Positions 6,835 to 13,706 of a stretch of DNA of 15,045 bases are shown here, piece after piece. The stretch is from Caldifarciminota bacterium (GTDB taxonomy: Bacteria > Hydrothermota > Tepidihabitantia > SM23-42). Location: the NCBI GenBank assembly GCA_023128195.1, contig JAGMEL010000117.1:1-15045 (forward strand), written 5' to 3'. Below the pieces are notes generated by a model that had not been told where the DNA came from, ran no database searches, and worked only from the letters and a program-made list of their open reading frames with translations. The translations under genes and the position numbers were made by a program. Every line of letters starts with the position of its first letter. The stretch's first letter is position 1.

Positions 6835-8301
6835 TTACACTGTCTTCAGCGTCTTAACAATTTCCTTATTGGTATTATAAATATCAACTTGAAGCGGTAC
6901 ATGTCCGTTAATCGTATGCGTAGCACAGGCTAAGCAAGGGTCATAAGCGCGAAATGCCATTTCTACCATATTGAGCAATCCATCATTAACCTTGCCACCT
7001 TTGATCAATGCTCGGGCTGCTTTTTCAATCGACATATTCATTGCTGCTGAATTATTGACTGTAGCAACGATCAGATTTGCCTTGGTCAATACGCCTTTCT
7101 CGTCGGTTTCATAGTGGTGGAACAGAGTTCCGCGTGGCGCTTCGATCACGCCAATCCCCTGTTTTGGGATTTGAAAATCCATATTGCGGATATTCGGATC
7201 AAGGATTTCCGGATCATTAATGAGTTGTACCATTGCTTCTGCAGCCTGTAGCGCCTCGATTAACCGAGCCCAGTGCGTTGCCAGTGTATTATGGGCTGGT
7301 TTTCCACCCAATGTCTCGTAGAACTTTTCATAGTGTTCCTGGGCTAATGGTGTTGCCATTCCGTCAGAGGCGTTCAAACGCGCCAATGGAGCTACGCGAA
7401 ATACACCACTATCTTTACCATCAACAAAACCTTTCCACCCGACTTTTTTGAGATATGGGAATTTAATATAGGTCCAGGATTCCACACCTTCAGCAATATG
7501 TTCGAGATAATCATGTACCTTGAACTTTGCAAACTCCTTGCCCTCAGGGTCAACAACCCGGATCCATCCATCATAGAAGTCTATTTTATTGTTGTCGTCA
7601 ACCAGACCCATATAATAGGTTTTATGTTTGTAAATGTCACCAACAATAAGATCTACATATGTTTTGTTTGCAAGAACAATGTCAGCAAATGCCTGGAGAC
7701 TGAATTTGGCAAATTCTACTGAATCCTCAGCTGTCTTTTTAAATTCTTCCTGCATTTCTTTGATCATGGGTTTGGATACACCACCGGGTAAACAGTGAAC
7801 CGGATGAATAACCCGACCACCCATGGTCTGGATAATATTCCTCGTACGTTTTCTAATATCAATGACCTTTTTGCCAATTTCGATACCGACCTTACCAATC
7901 ACGCCAAGTATATTACGCTCTGCTGCAGGTGCATCAGGGCCTACAATGAAATCAGGTCCGCCAAGAAAATAAAAGTGGAGATTGTGGTCTTCAAACATAA
8001 AGGCATTATAGACAAATTCCCTGATCTTTCGTGCTGCTGGAGGAGGTTCAACACCGTATAAATCATCAAGGGCTTTTCCTGAGACAGTATGATGCGCTGT
8101 TGGACAGACTCCGCAGATTGTTTCAGTAATACGGGGCATCTCTTCAGCAAGACGACCTGTAGCAAATCTTTCATAACCACGCAATTCAGGAACCTGGAGA
8201 CACGCATGTGCTACATCTCCTTTGTCATCGAGGAATATTTCGATTTTTCCGTGTCCTTCTAAACGGGTAATTGGATCTATTGTAATCTTCTTATATGCCA
8301 T
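6835..8301 (-). CDS. mvhA: Group 3 [NiFe]-hydrogenase large subunit (MvhA-like)
   Basis: Catalytic subunit carrying the Ni-Fe(CN)2CO site for H2 oxidation or proton reduction. The proximal CGVC motif (C63, C66, in TICGVCPTAHH) and the distal DPCLACATH (C456, C459, H462) supply all four nickel-binding cysteines. Length is 488 residues. A 26-residue tail follows H462 and is the expected cleavage peptide for the protease encoded just downstream. No selenocysteine is needed. Sequence style and partners (HdrABC, MvhD) place it with group 3c/Mvh-type soluble hydrogenases and away from membrane-bound group 1 enzymes; an exact subgroup needs phylogeny. The start is one base after the mvhG stop, with a G-rich Shine-Dalgarno-like stretch inside the end of mvhG, so the two are almost certainly translationally coupled. 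Confidence 0.96.
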   Translation of the reverse strand: MAYKKITIDPITRLEGHGKIEIFLDDKGDVAHACLQVPELRGYERFATGRLAEEMPRITETICGVCPTAHHTVSGKALDDLYGVEPPPAARKIREFVYNAFMFEDHNLHFYFLGGPDFIVGPDAPAAERNILGVIGKVGIEIGKKVIDIRKRTRNIIQTMGGRVIHPVHCLPGGVSKPMIKEMQEEFKKTAEDSVEFAKFSLQAFADIVLANKTYVDLIVGDIYKHKTYYMGLVDDNNKIDFYDGWIRVVDPEGKEFAKFKVHDYLEHIAEGVESWTYIKFPYLKKVGWKGFVDGKDSGVFRVAPLARLNASDGMATPLAQEHYEKFYETLGGKPAHNTLATHWARLIEALQAAEAMVQLINDPEILDPNIRNMDFQIPKQGIGVIEAPRGTLFHHYETDEKGVLTKANLIVATVNNSAAMNMSIEKAARALIKGGKVNDGLLNMVEMAFRAYDPCLACATHTINGHVPLQVDIYNTNKEIVKTLKTV

Positions 8302-8302
8302 T

Positions 8303-9268
8303 CTACACCCCCTGCTTTCTTCTTAAGATCGAACTTGGTAAAGTATACATGTAAAAAAGTCCAATAGGACCGAGCACAGATTCAGCGATTCGCTCAATTT
8401 CTTTCTCGTCATCAACATCAATGATTGAGGCAAGGCTTGATAAAAACTTTGCGCCCATGTCCTTTACCTCTTTGGTTGGACCAAAACAGCCGCGGCACGG
8501 CATATTGGCATTAATACAACGTTCCCCGCACCCACCACGTGTTGCCGGACCAAGACAGATAATGCCTTCAGCAAGAAAACATTTTTCTGGATCATGGATA
8601 ACCTCAGATATTCTTTTAATTTCCTTAATAGCCAGTTTGTCAGGTTTGCTTTTATTTAATGGACAGGTTTCACACAATGCCTTGTCTACTGTCAGTACTG
8701 AACCTTTTTCAGGTAATTTACCCTCTAAAATAGCAGTGATTGCATTCATAATCAGGTCTGGTGGCGGTGCACATCCAGGAAGATAGTAGTCAACCTCGAT
8801 TGTTTGGTCAAGTGTCTTTACTGTATCATAAAATTCAGGAAGTGTTAGTTTCCCCTGAGGGATTTCAGTTACTGTCTGTGGATATACACCTTTGGGATTT
8901 ACAGTTGTGTGGGTTAATTTGTAAGCGGTTTCAAATATCTCTTTTTTATTGGCAACATTAGCAAGTCCGGGAATACCGCCAAGATGAGAACAGGCACCAA
9001 ACGCAACAACAAGTCCTGATTTCTTGCGCAGGAGTTTTGCCATATATTCCTGTTCTGAAGTGCGGATTGCGCCGTTGATAAAGCTGACAGCAAGCGCACT
9101 GTCTTCCATTGCCTCAATATCTTTATATTTAAAATCCATTGCTACAGGCCATAATTTGATGTCAACTGCTTCAACGACTTTCAGGATGTCTTCAGCTAAG
9201 TCAATAACTGCCTCTTCACAGCCGCCGCACGAGGCACACCAGTAAAATGCGACTAACGGCTTTGCCAT
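8303..9268 (-). CDS. mvhG: Group 3 [NiFe]-hydrogenase small subunit (MvhG-like)
   Basis: Electron-transfer subunit that wires the Ni-Fe site to the HdrA/MvhD partner. Seen in 321 residues: the proximal cluster ligands in CASCGGCEE (C14, C17), GACSHLGG (C93) and PGCAPPP (C166), then two further cysteine groups (C199, C202, C230, C238 and C247, C251, C258, C261), giving three [4Fe-4S] clusters in all. There is no twin-arginine signal and no C-terminal membrane anchor, so the enzyme is cytoplasmic. An AAAGGAG Shine-Dalgarno (9276-9282) seven bases before the ATG fixes the start. It sits 118 bases after hdrA and one base before mvhA. Databases sometimes label such proteins NADP oxidoreductase, but the neighbours here favour an Mvh-type role. 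Confidence 0.95.
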   Translation of the reverse strand: MAKPLVAFYWCASCGGCEEAVIDLAEDILKVVEAVDIKLWPVAMDFKYKDIEAMEDSALAVSFINGAIRTSEQEYMAKLLRKKSGLVVAFGACSHLGGIPGLANVANKKEIFETAYKLTHTTVNPKGVYPQTVTEIPQGKLTLPEFYDTVKTLDQTIEVDYYLPGCAPPPDLIMNAITAILEGKLPEKGSVLTVDKALCETCPLNKSKPDKLAIKEIKRISEVIHDPEKCFLAEGIICLGPATRGGCGERCINANMPCRGCFGPTKEVKDMGAKFLSSLASIIDVDDEKEIERIAESVLGPIGLFYMYTLPSSILRRKQGV

Positions 9269-9284
9269 TTATTTTCTCCTTTCA

Positions 9285-9360
9285 AACACACAGATTTATT
9301 ACACGAATTAACACTAATTTATTAAACACACTAATTGTCACGAATTGTGGCACGAATAAA
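9285..9360. repeat. CACGAATTA / ACACTAATT degenerate short repeats between hdrA and mvhG
   Basis: Units CACAGATTTATT, ACACGAATTA, ACACTAATTT, ACACACTAATTG, CACGAATTGTGG and CACGAATAAA follow each other at about 10-13 bases. Read on the complement they share TATTCGTGCC and CTGTGT with 6061-6130. The tract fills most of the hdrA-mvhG gap and ends just before the mvhG Shine-Dalgarno. I see no convincing promoter in it. Confidence 0.6.
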
Positions 9361-9362
9361 TT

Positions 9363-9416
9363 GCTCCGTTTCTCCAATTCACCGTTTCACCGTTTCTCGC
9401 CGCCTTTGGCGGCAAG
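9363..9416. repeat. CTCCGTTTC/ACCGTTTC repeats and GC-rich inverted repeat spanning the hdrA stop codon
   Basis: CTCCGTTTC (9364-9372) and two adjacent ACCGTTTC copies (9381-9388, 9389-9396) run into an inverted repeat with GCCGCC/GGCGGC arms around a three-base loop (9396-9416). The hdrA TGA stop (9387-9389) lies inside the repeats, and the inverted repeat encodes most of the last residues of HdrA (LAAKGGE). No T-run follows the hairpin on the minus strand, so a Rho-independent terminator is not supported; a pause or mRNA-stabilising hairpin is possible. Confidence 0.6.
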
Positions 9417-11519
9417 ATTCATCTCCTTAACTATTTCGACAAATTTATTTGCTTCATCTTTACCAATCCATTCTAACCTTACTATATTTTTATTAAACCC
9501 TAATAGATCTAAATTTAATTTTAACATCTGCTCACGCGCCTTGGCACGAAAATTACCTTTGGCATAATGACAGGCATCAGGATAACATCCGCCAATAAGT
9601 ATACCTTTTGCTCCACTAAGCAATGCAAGCATTACATGAGATGGGTCAACCGCACCACTGCACGGAACCCGAATTATCTTAACATTCTCAGGATAGGAAT
9701 ACTTGTCATATGCTGCTTTATCTGTAGCATTATATGCAGACCAGCGGCACAAAAGCGCGAGTATATCACCTTTTTTAATAAGGGTACGAATCTGGTTAGA
9801 TAATCCTTTAGGATTGAACCCCTCTAATTGGCTCGCATATGATGGACAGGTAATAGAACAGATACCACAGCCCATGCACAATTCTTCATTGACTTTAATC
9901 TTATCATCAACAATTGAAATTGCATTATACGGACAGGTTCCAATACACATTCTACAGACACTGCAGAGATCATCATTAATTTGTGCATTGGGTTGTTTTG
10001 TTTCGATTCTTTCTTGTTGAAAGAGGCTCAAAACAGAAAATGCGGCTTTGCGTGCATCAATCAATGTATCTCTTACACCACTCGGAAATGTTGCTGATCC
10101 AGCAGTGAATATACCACGCGGCAATGCCGTATTACCTAATCCGGCATTTTCAAAGAGCACAGGAAAATCACCATTCAATTTAATGCCAAGTTTGTCAAAC
10201 GTAGGATTATCAGGCACAAATCCTGAACTCAATACTACAGTGTCGGCTTCAATCTCAAGTAATTCATTGGTATAAAGGTCTTCAGTCCTGACCACAAGGT
10301 TACCATTACGCTTGAAGACCTCTGATGGTTTTCCTTTTATAAATGAAACACCCTGCTCCCTTAATTTATTATAAAAATACTCAAATGTTCCATAACTGCG
10401 CATATCCATTGCAACAATGTAGACCTGTGTATCGGGAAAACGGTCTTTAATCAACTTTGCCTCTTTTAAGCCTAAGAAACAGCAGATCTTAGAACAATAA
10501 GGAAGATGTTTGGAATCACGCGACCCAACGCAGTGGATGATTACGACCTTTTTTGGTTTTAGCTCTCCAGACGCTACGGCACGTTCGAATTCAATGGTCG
10601 TCATGACGCCGTCTAAACGATGATACCCATATTCTTCAACCTTTGACACATCATACAAGTTTAACCCTGTTGCAACGACCACAGCACCGGCATTAATTTC
10701 TTTTTCAGTAATCTTATGGTCAAGTTCGATTTTTCCCGGACATACTTTTATACACTCGCCGCATTTTGTACACGTATCAAAATCTATCGCGTGCATGTTA
10801 GGATAGGTTGGTACATAGTAGATTGCCTTTCGTTTTTTGCCTGTATCATCTACTTCAACAGGACAGACATCAATGCATTTTCCGCAATTATTACATTCAA
10901 TAACACCGCGTGATCGTATCTGCACATTTATTTTATAATTGCCGACCTGTCCTTTAATATCTTTGACTTCACTATTAAATGAGTACTCAATATTTTTATT
11001 TTGCAGCATAGTACCAATCTGCGGCATCAAGGTATGGCTGTATGGTGTGCCTTCAGGGTAGAGTCGGTCCAATTTTGCAACCATACCGCCGAGAAATGGC
11101 GTTTTTTCAATAAGATTGACATTCACACCATTCTGTGCCAGCTGCGAAGCAGTCTCAATGCCTGCAATACCTGCGCCAATGATGAGTGCACTCTTATTTT
11201 CAATATTAAAGACCTTTGGTTTTACCGGTATGATTGCCTTCATTTTTTCAACCGCAGCAACAATTAAATCCTTTGCTTTGTCCATTGGGTGTCCTAAAAG
11301 CACAATATGTTCATAGAGATTTACGAATTCCGCATTAATATTTGGGAATAATATTTCCATCAGGTTTGGACTGCACCCGGCAATCACGACTTTTTCGTCA
11401 GGAGCAATTTCTGGTCTCTTTTTACACATGTTTTCATAGTGTTCGATTTCAATATCAGTGCCCAGATCAAGTTTGGGCAATTTTATTGCACTATTACAAT
11501 CGCATATTAATACTCTCAT
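9387..11519 (-). CDS. hdrA: Heterodisulfide reductase subunit A fused to an MvhD domain
   Basis: Flavoprotein that, in methanogens, splits electron pairs between ferredoxin and HdrB. Order in 710 residues: N-terminal HdrA domain with cysteines (C6, C8, C32, C49), FAD site GAGIAG (115-120), an inserted pair of [4Fe-4S] motifs (C209/212/215/219 and C250/253/256/260), conserved C330 and YCSKICC (C342, C346, C347), a ferredoxin domain (C519/522/525/529 and C548/551/554/558), and from about residue 585 an MvhD-like domain (C591, C620, C645, C650). The fused domain lacks the second cysteine of the CxxC seen in the stand-alone MvhD (CRWS versus CKWC). Methanogen HdrA is about 650 residues without this fusion. 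AAGGAG (11524-11529) supports the start. The gap to hdrB is 11 bases. QmoB of sulfate reducers has a comparable HdrA-MvhD architecture, but the adjacent hydrogenase and HdrBC point to an Hdr complex. The last residues come from a repeat. Confidence 0.95.
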   Translation of the reverse strand: MRVLICDCNSAIKLPKLDLGTDIEIEHYENMCKKRPEIAPDEKVVIAGCSPNLMEILFPNINAEFVNLYEHIVLLGHPMDKAKDLIVAAVEKMKAIIPVKPKVFNIENKSALIIGAGIAGIETASQLAQNGVNVNLIEKTPFLGGMVAKLDRLYPEGTPYSHTLMPQIGTMLQNKNIEYSFNSEVKDIKGQVGNYKINVQIRSRGVIECNNCGKCIDVCPVEVDDTGKKRKAIYYVPTYPNMHAIDFDTCTKCGECIKVCPGKIELDHKITEKEINAGAVVVATGLNLYDVSKVEEYGYHRLDGVMTTIEFERAVASGELKPKKVVIIHCVGSRDSKHLPYCSKICCFLGLKEAKLIKDRFPDTQVYIVAMDMRSYGTFEYFYNKLREQGVSFIKGKPSEVFKRNGNLVVRTEDLYTNELLEIEADTVVLSSGFVPDNPTFDKLGIKLNGDFPVLFENAGLGNTALPRGIFTAGSATFPSGVRDTLIDARKAAFSVLSLFQQERIETKQPNAQINDDLCSVCRMCIGTCPYNAISIVDDKIKVNEELCMGCGICSITCPSYASQLEGFNPKGLSNQIRTLIKKGDILALLCRWSAYNATDKAAYDKYSYPENVKIIRVPCSGAVDPSHVMLALLSGAKGILIGGCYPDACHYAKGNFRAKAREQMLKLNLDLLGFNKNIVRLEWIGKDEANKFVEIVKEMNLAAKGGEKR

Positions 11520-11530
11520 ATTACTCCTTA

Positions 11531-12415
11531 TTACCTGGTACTTTCTTCAGATGGTGTTGGACTGATTTTTTCTAATACGGCAGCGGGTTTAACCCGGTTG
11601 AATCTCATTCCTACTGCATTTTGGTCCAGACCAAAGCTCAAACCCAATAGTTGAGGATAATAGAGTACGGGGATTTCGTATTTGGTTTCAAATTTTGCTT
11701 CAGCCTTGCGCTGGTTATCTTCATACATCACTGTACAAAACGGGCAGATAGAAATCAGGGCGTCGGCATTATTATTTTTCGCGATGTTTAATTTATGGTT
11801 TGCCATGGTTACTGCCAGGGCTTCATCAATACCCAGTACTGAACCACCACAACACATTTTTTTGTCTACATATTCAATTGATTCTGCACCGGTTATATTT
11901 ATCATCTCATCGAGTGTATGGGGAACTTCAGGATTATCAAAACCATAAAGCTGTGAAGGACGCATATAATGGCATCCATAATGGGCAATTACCCTGAGTG
12001 CACCTAATGGTTTTTTTATATGTTTTTTAATGTTTTCAATACCAATGTCTTCATAAAGCACTCTCACAAAGTGCCGAACCTGAACCTCGCGAGGATAGGA
12101 AAAACCAAGTTCCTTAAATTTTTTATAAAATTCATTGTTTTTCATCTGCTTCTGGGCATCAGAGAGCATTGCTGTACACGAATTGCAGAGTGTTATAAGG
12201 TCCAGATTCATCTTACTCGCAATGCCGATGTTCCGTGCTGCTAAGAGGAGTGATGTCTCTGCATCGACTGCCTTCAAAGGAAACCCACAGCACGATGCGT
12301 CTTTCATGTCGACAAATTCAATATTCAGTTCTTTGGCAACATTGCGGGCACTTAGCTCATAATGCTGTGCCCGTACAGGAACTGTACAGCCCAGAAATAA
12401 CGCATACTTTTTCAT
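11531..12415 (-). CDS. hdrB: Heterodisulfide reductase subunit B (two CCG domains)
   Basis: In methanogens HdrB holds two non-cubane [4Fe-4S] clusters that reduce the CoM-S-S-CoB disulfide. Both cysteine-rich CCG domains are complete here: C10, C42-C43, C77 and C80, then C148, C188-C189, C224 and C227. The catalytic apparatus therefore looks intact at 294 residues. This bacterium is not expected to make CoM and CoB, so the true disulfide or other high-potential acceptor is unknown. The start codon overlaps the hdrC stop by four bases (ATGA), a sign of translational coupling. The last 20 or so residues (from about 273) are proline- and serine-containing and probably disordered. Confidence 0.95.
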   Translation of the reverse strand: MKKYALFLGCTVPVRAQHYELSARNVAKELNIEFVDMKDASCCGFPLKAVDAETSLLLAARNIGIASKMNLDLITLCNSCTAMLSDAQKQMKNNEFYKKFKELGFSYPREVQVRHFVRVLYEDIGIENIKKHIKKPLGALRVIAHYGCHYMRPSQLYGFDNPEVPHTLDEMINITGAESIEYVDKKMCCGGSVLGIDEALAVTMANHKLNIAKNNNADALISICPFCTVMYEDNQRKAEAKFETKYEIPVLYYPQLLGLSFGLDQNAVGMRFNRVKPAAVLEKISPTPSEESTR

Positions 12416-13047
12416 TCTACCACTCTCTTTTTGTCGGGAGAACTGTCTTGTTTTGAATTTTGCATTTTGGTAATTTGTATTTGTTTATGTCTCACATCGA
12501 GTGTTCGACACGAGACGGAATTTAGTGCTTCGGATTTAGGATTTGCGTGGGCATTCTTTGAATGCACACGCGCTGTTATGTTTGTATATTCTAGGATTTT
12601 TGCGACCTCAGGGATTGTTTTGTCTACTGGCGGTAAACCGAGCCTCTGCCGTTTTTTTAAGTCAAAGTCTTCAATTTCATAGAGCCTGCCGAGTCTCTTC
12701 AATAAATCGAGCTGTAATTTATATCCTTCAGGACAATAACCCTGTTCCACTGCATAGTTTTTAATGGCATTGATCAAATCTGCTACCATTATACCCTGAG
12801 GACATCTTTCTGTGCACGCATGACAATGCGCACAGAACCATAAAAAAGGTGAGGATAAGACCTCATTTTTCATACCCAGAAGCGTAAGACGGATAATCTT
12901 TCTTGGATTATAGCGTTCATCAAAATATCTTACCGGGCAACTCGCTGCACAATCACTGCAGCCAAAACATTTAAGTAATCCTTCACCACCTTCTTTTTTG
13001 ATGATTTCCCATTTAAAATTAGGGTCGGCATTTTTCAAATCAATCAT
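12412..13047 (-). CDS. hdrC: Heterodisulfide reductase subunit C (2x[4Fe-4S])
   Basis: Small iron-sulfur subunit that passes electrons from HdrA to HdrB. Two full CxxCxxCxxxCP motifs are visible: C27/30/33/37 (CFGCSDCAASCP) and C72/75/78/82 (CAHCHACTERCP). The recognisable HdrC core ends near residue 155. The remaining 55 residues are polar, rich in Asn, Ser, Lys and Gln, and are encoded by DNA that resembles intergenic repeat (12424-12590), so the tail is probably an acquired extension. Despite that, the frame stays open and the ATGA overlap with hdrB is kept. AAAGGAG (13052-13058) lies four bases before the ATG. It is the first gene after a 231-base gap with a good promoter, so it probably opens the hdrCBA-mvhGA operon. 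Confidence 0.93.
   Translation of the reverse strand: MIDLKNADPNFKWEIIKKEGGEGLLKCFGCSDCAASCPVRYFDERYNPRKIIRLTLLGMKNEVLSSPFLWFCAHCHACTERCPQGIMVADLINAIKNYAVEQGYCPEGYKLQLDLLKRLGRLYEIEDFDLKKRQRLGLPPVDKTIPEVAKILEYTNITARVHSKNAHANPKSEALNSVSCRTLDVRHKQIQITKMQNSKQDSSPDKKRVVE
12430..12590. repeat. Repeat-like DNA forming the hdrC 3' end
   Basis: On the plus strand this stretch contains TTCGGATTTAGGATTT (12529-12544), nearly the same as TTCGGAATTTAGGATTTT in the non-coding gap at 13241-13258, together with related words such as GAATTTAGTG and TTTTGAATTTTGC. Codon and residue composition differ sharply from the rest of hdrC. It is best read as an intergenic repeat captured in frame. Confidence 0.55.
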
Positions 13048-13105
13048 AATTCTCCTTTGTACTTCCGACAGTTTTTCATGAAGGTTTTATAGTCATTAAT
13101 TTTTG

Positions 13106-13136
13106 AATATACTACTCAAAAAATTAGTAATGTCAA
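13106..13136 (-). promoter_or_regulatory. Putative promoter of the hdrCBA-mvhGA operon
   Basis: On the minus strand there is a perfect -35 TTGACA (13131-13136). Possible -10 boxes are TATATT (13106-13111, 19-base spacer) and TAGTAT (13109-13114, 16-base spacer). Transcription would begin near 13100, leaving a leader of about 50 bases with a Shine-Dalgarno before hdrC. Two inverted repeats overlap it: TAATTTTTGA (13097-13106) with TCAAAAAATTA (13116-13126), and ACTCAAAA (13114-13121) with TTTTGAGT (13151-13158). They could be operator sites, though the AT-rich composition makes chance pairing likely. Confidence 0.6.
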
Positions 13137-13228
13137 TAGAAAATCAGTACTTTTGAGTTAAATTTTGTTTTAAATGAATATTCTACAGGTTGAATAATGC
13201 GAAAATTCTATTTCGCCTGAGCTCAAAT

Positions 13229-13265
13229 TTTTTAAATATTTTCGGAATTTAGGATTTTGGCTTAG
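13229..13265. repeat. TTCGGAATTTAGGATTTTGG-type intergenic repeat fragment
   Basis: This AT-rich segment lies between the stand-alone mvhD and the hdrC promoter. It matches part of the hdrC 3' tail (12529-12544) with a one-base indel. The rest of the 13048-13278 gap holds the hdrC promoter and a weak GCGAAA/TTTCGC hairpin near 13199-13216. I find no gene in it. Confidence 0.5.
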
Positions 13266-13278
13266 AATTTGTATATAA

Positions 13279-13704
13279 TTAGAGAAAAACTTCTGTCTCA
13301 ATAGGATTTTTACCTATTTTTTTAAGATTCTCAGTGAATTCAGTAACGACATTTACAAATTTATGTCCTTCAGAGGCAGATATCCATGAGAGTCTTATGC
13401 GGTTCGTATCTAAACCCAGTTCTTCAAAAATCTTCTTTGTTAGCGCAAATCTGCGTCGGGTATAATAATTACCGGATTGATAATGACAATCTCCAGGATG
13501 GCAGCCGGCAACTAATACACCATCAGCACCTCCCAAAAAGGCTTTTAAGACAAAGACGGGGTCTACACGGCTTGAGCACATCACCCTGATTGGAATGAGT
13601 GATGCTGGCATTTTTAATCTGCTTACTCCAGCCAAATCTGCCCCTGCAGAGGAGCACCATTTACAGAGAAAACCGATAATTCTGGGCAATTCATTTTCTT
13701 TCAT
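13279..13704 (-). CDS. mvhD: MvhD/FlpD-like [2Fe-2S] electron-transfer protein
   Basis: MvhD links a hydrogenase or formate dehydrogenase to HdrA in methanogens. This 141-residue protein has the family hallmarks: GFLCKWCSSAGAD (C14, C17), VMCSSR (C43) and GCHPGDCHY (C68, C73), then LSWISASEGHKF (105-116). All cluster cysteines are present, unlike the MvhD domain fused to HdrA in the same locus. It starts two bases after the stop of the FrhB/FdhB-like gene, so the two are probably co-translated, and it is separated from hdrC by a promoter-bearing gap. The likely job is to connect the FrhB/FdhB-like proteins, or the hydrogenase, to HdrA; which one is inference. Confidence 0.93.
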   Translation of the reverse strand: MKENELPRIIGFLCKWCSSAGADLAGVSRLKMPASLIPIRVMCSSRVDPVFVLKAFLGGADGVLVAGCHPGDCHYQSGNYYTRRRFALTKKIFEELGLDTNRIRLSWISASEGHKFVNVVTEFTENLKKIGKNPIETEVFL

Positions 13705-13706
13705 TG

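Noticed and set aside
6912..6940. Selenocysteine in the hydrogenase large subunit or HdrA.
   Set aside because: DPCLACATH and all HdrA cluster positions use Cys codons, and no in-frame TGA with a following hairpin is present.
8421..8786. A 121-codon plus-strand open frame antisense to mvhG.
   Set aside because: It lies wholly inside a strongly conserved gene and has no start signal or recognisable domain.
9285..9360. CRISPR array in the hdrA-mvhG gap.
   Set aside because: Units are about 10 bases, degenerate and contiguous, with no spacers and no cas genes.
12431..12764. Plus-strand open frames of 70-80 codons antisense to hdrC.
   Set aside because: They overlap the conserved hdrC and its repeat tail, and show no independent coding evidence.
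13199..13216. GCGAAA/TTTCGC hairpin after mvhD as a Rho-independent terminator.
   Set aside because: The stem is only six base pairs, and no T-run follows on the minus strand, the strand on which mvhD is transcribed.
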